Below, piece after piece: positions 1-9,400 of a stretch of 45,282 nucleotides of DNA. How positions within the stretch are numbered: position 1 is the stretch's first letter; the number at the start of each line of letters is the position of its first letter. The notes under the pieces are model-generated. The model had not been told where the DNA came from. It saw nothing but the letters and a program-made list of their open reading frames with translations, and ran no database searches. Source of the DNA: Endozoicomonas atrinae (lineage in GTDB: Bacteria > Pseudomonadota > Gammaproteobacteria > Pseudomonadales > Endozoicomonadaceae). Location of the stretch: contig NZ_LUKQ02000014.1 of assembly GCF_001647025.1 (NCBI RefSeq), positions 1 through 45,282 of the forward strand. Direction: 5' to 3'. Both the position numbers and the translations under genes were made by a program.

Positions 1-18
1 GTCCTCTCGATTGGTCAT
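1..18 (-). CDS. Partial CDS, N-terminus only
   Basis: A minus-strand ATG at position 18 is preceded by a GGGAG-type ribosome-binding site and opens a frame that leaves the window after six codons (MTNRED). It lies just downstream of the truncated purine permease on the same strand, so it may be the next gene of a purine-catabolic operon. Six residues are too few to name it. Confidence 0.4.
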
Positions 19-81
19 GGCGCTGCTCCCTGCTTGATACCAACAGGAAAACAATCGGCCAGAAAAGGGTTAATCGGGAGG

Positions 82-1227
82 TCAAATTAAACTGGTGTTT
101 TGAAGACTTATTACATCGGTGATGACATTGGGAATCTGCTGCAGGATGGCACCTACCACAGGGAACAAGCCGAGAATGACCAGAATGCCAGCAACAAAAT
201 AACCAATATAACGGCTGGCCACACCAGTCAGTTGAATAACCCCGTTATTCTGGCTGAAAGTGGTGTTGGGGAAGGTATTGAAAATGGCAGCCAGCATGGA
301 GTTGAATCCATCACCCAGAACACCACCTTTAATACGACGAAGGTAGTTTTTTCCCTGGATGGGCTGCCTGGAGATCATACAATTAGCGGTCAGGTCTCCG
401 GTAGATTCAATGGCTGTGATCAGATAAATGATGGCAATGGGCAGAAAGGCGACCCAGTCAAAAGAGAAGCCATATTTGAAGGGAACGGGAATGCTGAGCC
501 ATGGTTGCTGCGAAATCGATTCCATAATGGCTGCAGTGCTGGTTTTACCCATAAACAGGGCCAGAGCCATACCGGTAATCAAACCAATGACAATGGACGA
601 CAGTCGCAGCCATTGGTTACTGGATCGATTGAGCATAATGATGACTGCCAGTACGGAACCACCCAGTACCAGGTTCTGCAGGCTGCCAAAGTCGGGTGCT
701 TTGAATCCTCCAGCCAGATCGGTCATGCCTACCTTGATGAGTGAAATTCCGATAATGGTGATGACAATACCGGTTACCAGAGGCGTAATAATTCTTTTCA
801 GTTTATCAAGAAACTGGGACAGGACTATTTCCACAAACGCACCCAGAAAACAGATACCAAAAATCAAAGAGAGAATCTCATCAGGGCCTCCTCCCTGACT
901 TTTAGCAATAAACCCCGCTGCGAGCACAGAGCCCAGGAAGGCAAAACTAGTACCCTGAAGGCAGATCATGCCTGCACCAACAGGCCCAAATCGTCGGGCT
1001 TGAATAAAGGTACCCACCCCGGAAACGATAAGCGCCATACTGATCAGGTAGGGAATGTGTTCTCCCAGGCCAAGGACCCCACCAATGATCAGTGTTGGAG
1101 TAATCACTCCGACAAAACTGGCCAGTACATGCTGAAGGGCTGCGAAAAACGCCTGCGGTGCTGGTGGCCGGTCATCCAGTTGATAGATAAGATCCTGATT
1201 TCCAGCTTCTGCCTGTTCACTGTGCAT
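82..1227 (-). pseudogene. NCS2 xanthine/uric-acid-type permease, C-terminally truncated
   Basis: This is an inner-membrane nucleobase:cation symporter of the NCS2 (nucleobase-ascorbate transporter) family, which imports purine bases such as xanthine or urate. The N-terminal LQHVLASFVG segment, many hydrophobic helices and the signature QNNGVIQLTG near the C-terminal third place it with XanP/XanQ. A good ribosome-binding site (AAAGGGGAAAC) precedes the ATG. The protein is 381 aa, whereas family members usually have about 430-465. Homology stops just after the LQQIP segment, where relatives continue with a glycine-rich PVLGGA-like helix; here about 15 unrelated residues and a stop follow. The other two frames downstream do not restore the missing helices, so a deletion rather than a simple frameshift is likely. 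Loss of the last helices of the gate domain probably inactivates transport. Two RutR-like palindromes lie upstream. Confidence 0.8.
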
Positions 1228-1294
1228 ATGTTTCCCCTTTCAGCTGTCACCCTGTCAGCTGTTTATTTTTTATAATTGTCAGGCTTGTTAATTG

Positions 1295-1310
1295 CTGACT
1301 AAATCATCAG
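1295..1310. promoter_or_regulatory. RutR-like palindromic operator, copy 1 upstream of the NCS2 permease
   Basis: CTGACTAAATCATCAG is an imperfect 16-bp palindrome 68 bp upstream of the permease ATG. It resembles the E. coli RutR box TTGACCANNTGGTCAA and the two sites between xdhA and the second purine permease. A second copy lies 38 bp away, centre to centre. The rest of the 1228-1573 gap shows no gene. Confidence 0.5.
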
Positions 1311-1332
1311 CTTTTAGTGCTTAAGCAATTAA

Positions 1333-1348
1333 CTGGCCAATTAGTCAG
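1333..1348. promoter_or_regulatory. RutR-like palindromic operator, copy 2 upstream of the NCS2 permease
   Basis: CTGGCCAATTAGTCAG is the second imperfect palindrome of the pair in front of the truncated permease. Compared with TTGACCANNTGGTCAA it keeps the CCA left arm and most of the right arm. A paired arrangement is also seen at 32820 and 32867. Confidence 0.5.
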
Positions 1349-1573
1349 ATTTACTGTCGCTTAACAGGATATGGCTTCTAACTATTTGTTTTTTCATCTG
1401 TTGATTCATGGATTGCGGTGATTGAAGAGCAGTTGAGAATTATGCTGTAGCGATAAAAATGTTACCTGCCCAAAAAGCAGGCATAAAAGTGACCCTGTTT
1501 GGTGCGCATATCTGGAGCGCTGTGTTCATTGTCCGGTCTATAGTGGAGTTATCGAAACTGACTGACTTGGAAT

Positions 1574-2158
1574 ATGAAAAGTCTTGTTAAGCCAGCACTT
1601 CTTGCCTTGGTACTCTTTGGATGTCACCAGGGAGCCCTCACTGAAGCTGTTACCTGGCAGCAGATTAAGTCCGGGCAGCTCCTGCCGGTAAGAACAACAG
1701 AAGGTCAGCGTATTTACGATGAGTATCTTGCTGAGTTGAAGGAACAGAAACTTTCGCCAGAGTTCTCTGTGTATCAGAATATCTTTAGTATGGATAAGCA
1801 GAAGGCTATCTGGTGTATAGAGAAGGGGTGCCCTGAACAATACCGGCTGGTAACCAATAACTATGGTTATTGGCTGGAGGACGGTGTCTACCAGCTGCTG
1901 ATGTTTTCCACAGACCCATTCTGGGACAGGGAAGCCCTGGAACAGAAATCAGAAGAGTTGCTAAAGCTGCACTTTCCAGAGCTATTCAGTGAATCAGGCT
2001 TTGAGTGGGTGGTGCATATCAACCCCCCTACCAACCGATCGGTAAAGGGGTTGGCCCATGCCCATATTTTTTTACGGGACAGGCGGAATACACCCTCTAG
2101 ACTACCGGCGTTAATACATCGACTGTCTTATAGCCGGTCATCAGTGAAGGTGGAGTAA
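1574..2158 (+). CDS. Hypothetical lipoprotein, 194 aa
   Basis: I do not recognise the family. The N-terminus is a short signal peptide (MKSLVKPALLALVLFGC) with a plausible lipobox LFGC, so the mature protein probably starts at Cys17 and is attached to the inner or outer membrane. The rest is soluble, with several Trp and Tyr residues, a pair of cysteines in WCIEKGC that could form a disulfide in the periplasm, and a His-rich stretch (GLAHAHIFLRDRR) near the C-terminus. It stands alone on the plus strand between the permease regulatory region and the convergent giant gene, whose stop is only about 30 bp away. Ribosome binding is weak (TTGGAAT), but no better start exists. Confidence 0.65.
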   Translation: MKSLVKPALLALVLFGCHQGALTEAVTWQQIKSGQLLPVRTTEGQRIYDEYLAELKEQKLSPEFSVYQNIFSMDKQKAIWCIEKGCPEQYRLVTNNYGYWLEDGVYQLLMFSTDPFWDREALEQKSEELLKLHFPELFSESGFEWVVHINPPTNRSVKGLAHAHIFLRDRRNTPSRLPALIHRLSYSRSSVKVE

Positions 2159-2189
2159 TGGTATTAGGGCCTCCAAGGTTTGTGAATGT

Positions 2190-5100
2190 TTAGTGGAGCT
2201 TTTCCCTTTTTATAAGATGACTGCCACCAGGCATGGCCAAAAGCTTCTGCCTATCCTTAAAGACAGAAATCCAGCGATTAATATCTTCAATAGGTTGATG
2301 GAATGTCTGAGCAATTTCTTGAGGCGTTTTTCCTTGGTTTATTTGCTTTTCAAATTTCAGTTTCCAGTTGTTGAAGATAGAATCACTCATTTTAAGAATA
2401 AATGGTTTATAAGGCTGTGAATCAATATAGGCTTTACATGTTCCTCCCATGCTTGGAACATTGCTTGCAGACGCATAAAAAATATTGAAAAAGTGGGTTG
2501 CAGCATCAACAACAATACGAGATTTGAAGGAAGCACAGGAAAATGGGTGTCCTGAAAGATAGTAGTTGTCTAACCAGGTACGAGCCTTTTCTGGGGTGAT
2601 GTTATACTCCCTTGCCAGTTCATCGACATTTCTTTCATATACGTGTGTATTTTTGTCCCAGTCGGTGAATATGGCGGTTCTTTCTCTAAAGGTAGATACT
2701 GGAAATTGTTGCTCTGCTAATTTTTCGATATTTGCTCTTTTGAGCTTGTCGGATGTTGGATTATCGCCATATAGTTTATCTAACATAAAACCTGCCACAA
2801 GTAGATGTTTATCGTCTGTCTTTGACTCTTTTTCTAAATTTGAACGCCACAGTTCAATAGTGGTTTTAGGGACTTTATATTTTGTAGCTTGAAAATGAAT
2901 ACTTTTACGGCCTTTAACCTCTTCCTTGAAGTGTCGAACCCATCGCCGTACTGAGTCAACGTTACGTGGATAGCGCTCTTGTATCTTTATTCTTTCTTCC
3001 TGATCAAATACAGGACCATTGCCGCCATAAAGCAAACCAAGTAAATGGGTACGAAGATAGATGCTGTTATTTCTCTCTTTACCAGATGGTAATGGCTCAG
3101 GATGTTCACTGCCAAAATCACTGGAAAGTTCAATAGCAGTTTCATCAGCGATTTTCTGGCGCTTGGACTCAGTATGCTCTGAAACAATGGAGCTGACGTC
3201 TGTGACTGTTAAATGGGGGCGTTTTTTTCCTCTTAAGTTTGACGCTCTCTCTATGGGTATATCGGTAAAATTATCTTCCCATTTTATTTGTTTCCAACGC
3301 ACGGCATTTTCAATATTAGTATCAAAGTATTCGCTGAGGGCTTCAGCAGTTTTATGGATTCCTGCTTTCAGAAAGTAATCTTTCTGTGCTCTGAGGTCGG
3401 ACATTGATACACTGTGATCCTGACGAATAAGTAATCCAATGGCACGATCAAAGCTGTCAGCCTGGCCAGTTTCCATGAGGTGAATAACCTGTACGAATGA
3501 ACTTCTGGCGACAGGAATTTGAGCCCTAAATTGTTGAATTAACTTCTCGATTTCGTTTTCATTAAATCCGCTTTTAAGTAGTACTCTTCTGTCATGTTCA
3601 TTGTTTCTTCTTGCTCTTCTCCTAATCTCACTTAGCCGTCTGATAACTTCTTCTATATCATCACCTTCAAACTGAGCACTCAACTGTTTGTTCGGGAATC
3701 TTGAATTGAGCGCATATAAAGACTTGGTGTGTTTTAATGAAAATACTTTAAGTTTTTCCAAAAACTCAGGAGAGTGCTTTTCTATTTTTTTCATTGTTTT
3801 TGCATCCCGGTCAAGAACTGCCTTGACTTTATCTTTCTTGGATAGCCAGGTTTTTGCAGTGGATTCTTTAACCTGGCAGAATGATTTTACTTGCTCTGCC
3901 GTTTCCATATTGAGAAATTTTCGTAAATAAGTTGCCGCCCTGAATCTATCAACTTTGCAATTGATTTCTGCCAGTTTTAAATGAAGTTCATGTTTTGAAT
4001 GAATGTCAGTTCTTAGTGCAGTATCAATAACAATCTTTTGCTTCCCCACATACTTCTTCTTTTCAAATCCATCAGCGAATTCAAAAACCTGAGATCTGGT
4101 TAGTCCATAAAGTTGCATGACTTTTTGAATGCTTTTATTATCGCCTTTTTCGATGGCCTCTTTTAATGTTCCGATAACCGTATTTATTCTTCTTCCAATA
4201 ATATCATCGTTAATGAAATTAAAATTAGGAAACAACACATGCTTTATGTTTAAGAAAGATAATCCATCTATAATGGATAATTTTAACATTTGAGCTGTGT
4301 GTTTTCGTAAAAGCTGGTTCTTTTCTACCTTTTCGTGTGTTTTTCTCTGCTCCAGAGAGGTGAGCCTGTATAATTTATCTAGATGGTCTCTAGTAATACC
4401 AAAATGATGACAAAATTCACTCTCTAATAATACCCTTCTTTCTGGGCTTGCTCTAGATAGTAAATCTAAGTTTGGCAGTATGTATTTTTTTTTGAAGTTA
4501 TAGAGTCTGCCATGTCGACTTGTATCATTAATATGATCTCTTTTCTCTATTTTTTTAATCAGCAATAGGCAAAGACCTCTGCTTTCCTTCTTTTCCATAA
4601 TAGGGGGGGTGCGCATTTTACTTATTTTTTGCTCTCTATCCTCTTCGAGTTTTTTTAAAGATCTTCTAGATTTTTCTTCTTGTAACTCACTCAATCGCAA
4701 ATAATTTCTATGCTCATCAATAACAGTTCTGCAGCTTAGGTCATATATGTGACCTCTAAAAGCTTTCTTCGTTCTGGCAGTTGTAGCGCCCTCTGAAAAT
4801 ATTTTACCTGCTATTTTTGGCAGACTGATATCTTTAGCTTCATTTAATGATGAAAGCTTCATCAATTGTTTGTCTTCTGGGCTCTTCGTGTTTCTATTCT
4901 CAACCTGATGCACTATTAATTGTCGTATAGTAGGTATCCCCCAGCTATCGTCCCATTCGCTATTCCAGTGTGTATCAAAGTGATCCGATGGTGGTAAAAG
5001 GTCTAATCGACGACAATCCATTAATGTTCCGTGACACTCCTTAGGATCCCGAAAATCTTTTATTAAAGAGCTGATGACCAGTTGTTCAGTCAAGCGACGG

Positions 5101-6296
5101 ATAGTACTCCGATCTGTTGGACTCACAGGTGTTGAGTCAATAATGTCAACTTGTTTAACCTTCAAAGTTGCTGATCTAAGTTGAGATAATGGAACTTTAT
5201 GCCCCATTTCTTTAGTAACCATCATGACAAAATTATGGAAATCATCGTTATCATAATTTTGAATGTAGAAGGAAGTTGGCACTGTATCGGAATGTCCGGA
5301 GAAATATGGATCGTAGAGGTAATAGCCTCTGAAGCCTGGTGGAAAAGGGAAGCGGCCATGTGCTCCTACCGAAAGAGTCTCTGAACCAGTCACCATTACA
5401 GTATTAAAAGACTCAGACATTTCTGGATCATTGACAACAACTGGACTTTCTAGCTCAGAGGATTCTATTGTATTACCTGAATCAAGGCGTTCAGGCTTAA
5501 CGTCAGGAACAGTATTTTTTATTCTATCTGTGGAGTGGACTTTACTGTCTACTTTAATCAGTTGGAAAAAATGATTATAAATCACTTCTCCATCAAGCAT
5601 GAATTCATACATGTATGTAGCCAGCTTCATATGAGGCTTTTTCAAACTTGGTGGCATATCATGCCAGCATTCTTTAGACAGGTAACAGTAACTATCACAT
5701 CTGCCAACTTTATGTAATCGAAGATTAATTCCCATGGCTAATGAGAAATTTTTGTTATCATTATTGAAGCAGGGGATAGCTTCTAACTGATCCTGTACCA
5801 TTGAAAGTCGCTTATATCGCTGTTTACGCTTAGTAACTTCTATCTTAGGATCTTTACCCTGTTTTCTTCTTCCAGGTATTTCTTCTCCATCTTGGTAGAG
5901 AAGCTCTTTTGATTTTTCAACTCTTCTTGATAGTTCATTACATGCTAATCTGAGCTCTCTGGCTGACTCCCGTGTTAATCTATGTGGCTGCTCATAAAAA
6001 TAAGATACTTCAGTATCTGTCTCATACTTTACTTTTTTATTTGAAGGCCCACCAGAACTGACTTGTGCAATAGAATCATGCGGTGAATCGAATTTAGCAC
6101 TTGTTGTAAGCCTTGAGGCTAATCTTTGAACGTCTGGCTTAATATCAACTTCAGGAAGGTGAGCCAGGTATTTTTTACTATTGTCATGGGGTTTTATTTT
6201 GGTTGTTGTTGAGTTGTCAAAGGTGTCAGGTGCCTGTTTAATTTGTGTAGGTTGGAATAAATCGAAAATGTTTCTGTTGCTTACTGGAAGAGACAT
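2190..6296 (-). CDS. Giant basic protein with repeated HTH-like modules, 1368 aa
   Basis: I do not recognise this as a named family. It is soluble, strongly charged, and has no signal peptide or membrane helix. The N-terminal third (to about residue 500) is of unknown fold. From about residue 620 to the end, the protein carries repeated units of the form [hydrophobic helix]-turn-[I/V/L]xxxxxxxW. Examples are FGITRDHLDKLYRL (about 625), YGLTRSQVFEFADGF (about 730), CQVKESTAKTWLSK (about 805), YPRNVDSVRRWVRHF (about 1105), YKVPKTTIELWRSNL (about 1135), YNITPEKARTWLDNY (about 1230) and FHQPIEDINRWISVF (about 1330). These look like small homeodomain- or transposase-type helix-turn-helix units, so DNA or protein binding is possible. 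Basic clusters such as NKKVKYE (about 85) and SKRQKI (about 1045) resemble nuclear localisation signals. The gene is AT-richer than its housekeeping neighbours and lies 124 bp downstream of the USP gene on the same strand. Confidence 0.75.
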   Translation of the reverse strand: MSLPVSNRNIFDLFQPTQIKQAPDTFDNSTTTKIKPHDNSKKYLAHLPEVDIKPDVQRLASRLTTSAKFDSPHDSIAQVSSGGPSNKKVKYETDTEVSYFYEQPHRLTRESARELRLACNELSRRVEKSKELLYQDGEEIPGRRKQGKDPKIEVTKRKQRYKRLSMVQDQLEAIPCFNNDNKNFSLAMGINLRLHKVGRCDSYCYLSKECWHDMPPSLKKPHMKLATYMYEFMLDGEVIYNHFFQLIKVDSKVHSTDRIKNTVPDVKPERLDSGNTIESSELESPVVVNDPEMSESFNTVMVTGSETLSVGAHGRFPFPPGFRGYYLYDPYFSGHSDTVPTSFYIQNYDNDDFHNFVMMVTKEMGHKVPLSQLRSATLKVKQVDIIDSTPVSPTDRSTIRRLTEQLVISSLIKDFRDPKECHGTLMDCRRLDLLPPSDHFDTHWNSEWDDSWGIPTIRQLIVHQVENRNTKSPEDKQLMKLSSLNEAKDISLPKIAGKIFSEGATTARTKKAFRGHIYDLSCRTVIDEHRNYLRLSELQEEKSRRSLKKLEEDREQKISKMRTPPIMEKKESRGLCLLLIKKIEKRDHINDTSRHGRLYNFKKKYILPNLDLLSRASPERRVLLESEFCHHFGITRDHLDKLYRLTSLEQRKTHEKVEKNQLLRKHTAQMLKLSIIDGLSFLNIKHVLFPNFNFINDDIIGRRINTVIGTLKEAIEKGDNKSIQKVMQLYGLTRSQVFEFADGFEKKKYVGKQKIVIDTALRTDIHSKHELHLKLAEINCKVDRFRAATYLRKFLNMETAEQVKSFCQVKESTAKTWLSKKDKVKAVLDRDAKTMKKIEKHSPEFLEKLKVFSLKHTKSLYALNSRFPNKQLSAQFEGDDIEEVIRRLSEIRRRARRNNEHDRRVLLKSGFNENEIEKLIQQFRAQIPVARSSFVQVIHLMETGQADSFDRAIGLLIRQDHSVSMSDLRAQKDYFLKAGIHKTAEALSEYFDTNIENAVRWKQIKWEDNFTDIPIERASNLRGKKRPHLTVTDVSSIVSEHTESKRQKIADETAIELSSDFGSEHPEPLPSGKERNNSIYLRTHLLGLLYGGNGPVFDQEERIKIQERYPRNVDSVRRWVRHFKEEVKGRKSIHFQATKYKVPKTTIELWRSNLEKESKTDDKHLLVAGFMLDKLYGDNPTSDKLKRANIEKLAEQQFPVSTFRERTAIFTDWDKNTHVYERNVDELAREYNITPEKARTWLDNYYLSGHPFSCASFKSRIVVDAATHFFNIFYASASNVPSMGGTCKAYIDSQPYKPFILKMSDSIFNNWKLKFEKQINQGKTPQEIAQTFHQPIEDINRWISVFKDRQKLLAMPGGSHLIKREKLH

Positions 6297-6420
6297 GTTT
6301 TCACCAGATAATAAATTGTTTGAAATTTGTATGATTGTTTATTTATTGCTTTTAATAGGTTATTTGATGTTGTTTTTTTAAATTACATATTTTAGAAATA
6401 TAAGTATGTTATTAATAATT

Positions 6421-9400
6421 TTAGGAAAGCTTAGGCCCCAGAGATTCAGTGATAGAGCTAACACCAAACTTACTTGATGCGATCATCACAGGAAATGCAT
6501 ATTTATGAACAGATTGTAAAGCTGAAAACCAGTCATCATAAGTACGTATGGGAGGTTTTATATCATCAATGACAAGCCATCGATTAGCATCTCTTTGGAT
6601 TGCGACGTAATGTCCTTGAGTTCCTTCATCATTGGTAAAGTAAACAACCATTGTCTCGAATCTGTACCAGCATTGATAAAAATTATTATCTGTTGAGCAA
6701 TGAAAACTAATATTGATCATGTCGTTACTATAATTCAGAATAGGTGTTATCAGTTCAGATATTCTTTTCCTGGTCCAGGTTAATTGATTATTTGTTACTA
6801 AGTAGGGATAAGCAAAAGATAGGAGCATTACTGGAGGAGCTGAAGCCATTTCAGGATAAGATAGCTCCATGACTACTTTCTGCACATTTGGCCTGTTTGT
6901 ATTCGTCAAAGATTTTAGATATACAGTTTGCAATGTATCAGTATTTTTCAGCTCATCAAGTCGCAGATTCATTTCATGCATAAAATGTTCACAACCATCG
7001 ACTTGGCTATGAAAAGTCCAGTCAGATCCATCATGAGAATAGACTTCTTTATATTGTCTGATTGGTGGGAATAAAAAAGTTTCAAATGGTTTACCTTGGT
7101 ATCGATACGAGGGGGTGTATAAATCATGAATATTCTTGATCAACGTTAATAACTCGTTACAGAAATGAACTGCATCACTGAACTCTGATTGAAAACTACC
7201 ACTCCGATAATAAGAAGATCCATACCTGTTCTTTTGTTCAAAAAAAACCTTAAGCTGGGTGCTTTGATAACTATTTAATAATTCGTTTAGAGCATAGTTA
7301 ATAGGATCTGCTCCAGTACTACCTTTAGCTTGCTGCATTTTTGGAAGAATTTCTGACAGATTTTTAATAACCTGATACTCATTAAACTGGCCACTGTAGA
7401 GAATGCTTTGCTCTTCACACCGCTCTGTAAGTGTTTGCAAATACATTCTAATATTTATAGAAGAATTGATGCCAAACAGCAGTTCAATTACTGCATTATG
7501 AAAACAAAGGCCCTTACTATTGAGAAGTACCGGGTTGCCATTTCTAACAACTTCTACCAGCGGACCGTCATGTACAGCAAGTGGTGCTGGAGCGTCAGAA
7601 CGTCTTTGAATCTCTGCCAGCAGGCGTCTTTTAAAATCTTCGGATGCTTTAAGGCAGTTACTATGGCTATCACTCAGGACGCTTGATAGCAGAAGAGGCT
7701 GAGAGCTGGCAGGTGTTAAGTCATTTCCGAACGTATTATTAAACAGAGTATCTACGTTAAATGCTCCAGGTGAAGCAGCTGAAAAATCTGTATCGCAGAG
7801 AAGGTCTTCTAAAGAGCAGTTATTATCTTGGGTATCTAAAGTGGGTGGCTGAATTGCTGGAAGGAGTGAAGCCTGGCTGTTTCCCTGTTGTTGAAAGCCG
7901 ATGGAATCATGAGTCAAAGTAACTCTTCTGGTACGAACCTGCTCTACCACCATGCTTGGTCTTGGTTGATTCATCGTATGAAATCTACTTGATGTTGAGG
8001 ATAACAGCGGTGAAGGATCTGATGAACTATATGGCTGCTGGAGTCCTGGGATAAGAATAGAGCCTTGTTGTAATTGGTCGAATAGATCGTCGGTAAAATC
8101 AAAACCTGTTATATGGCTTGTACTGGCTTGATCAGCTCTATTTTGGAGCGCAAGTGTATTTAATGCCGCGGGCACAACCGGTGCTACTGCCCATGGTTGT
8201 AGAGGATCAGTAAGATCAGAACTCTGAAATTGCTGCTGGCTTGCTTGGGGGGGGAATAGCTGTTGGCCTAACCTTTCGCGAAGAGCTTTATTTTGTTCTT
8301 CTTTTTCCTGTAATAGTTTATTTGCATTTTGCAACTGTTGTCTTAAGTTTTGAGCTATACCTGAATCCATCTGAACTAAGTGTATGTTCTGGTTTAATGT
8401 GTTACTGGTCACATTCGCATTGTCTTTCGCCCGGTCATTAGCTGCTGTTAATTGCTGTTGCAGTGAAGTAAGCTGTCTATATTGAGTTCTATTTTCATTT
8501 TCAAGAATTTTATTCTTTGTCTCCATGGTAACTAGCTCTGCCTGATAGCTCCTCTCTCTTTCCTCTGCCCCTGTTAGCTGTGAAATTTTTGATTCGATAC
8601 TCCGTTCAAGTGCTGACTTTACCTTTGAAAGAGTACTTTTTTCTTCCAGTAGTCTATCACGCTCGGACATCATTTCTTCAAATGCTGATTTTTTTGATGA
8701 TAACTCTGTCTGAGCCGTAGCCAGCTCGAGTTGGACCTCTTTGGATGCTTTTCTAACTACTGATAACTGTCTTTCAAATAAGGTTTTTGATGATTTTATT
8801 GCTTCTAATTGTTGTGCTGTGCTGTCTTTATCGGTATTTGATAATTCTAGATCTGCTTCTGCTTTAATTAATTCACGTCTCAATCTATGGTTTTCTTTTC
8901 TGTATTCCTCAATTTTACTGTTTGTATTTGAGTCACTTTTTTGTGCTGAATCAAGAGTGTTTCTTGCCATATCCAGCTCTGCTGTGAGCTTTGAATTTTG
9001 CTCTGTAAGGTATGACAGTTTTTGTCTTAAACTCGTATTGTCATCTTGAACTCTCGTAATGTTAGTGACTTTCTGTTCAAAGTCAGCCGTTTTAGCCTGC
9101 GATTTTTCAAGTTCAGATTTAAGAGATCTTTTCTGTTTTTCTAATTTTTTCAGGCTTTTTTGGGTGGATTTTAGCTCCGATTTTAGCCGATTGCTTTCAT
9201 CATTGAGTTGATTTATTATTTCTAATATTGATTTTTTCTCGTCATTTAATTCTATTTGCTGCCGTAATTTGAGTTCCTGGTTTTGTATGGAATCAAGAAC
9301 CGATGTTACGGACTTTAGTTCTTTTTCCTTTTCTGATAGATCTTGTAGTAGTTGAGCTTCCTGTGACCTAACAGATTCTAAACATTTTTCTTGCTCATCA

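Noticed and set aside
1000-1275. Plus-strand ORFs antisense to the truncated permease
   Set aside because: They have no family features and are shadows of the hydrophobic coding strand.
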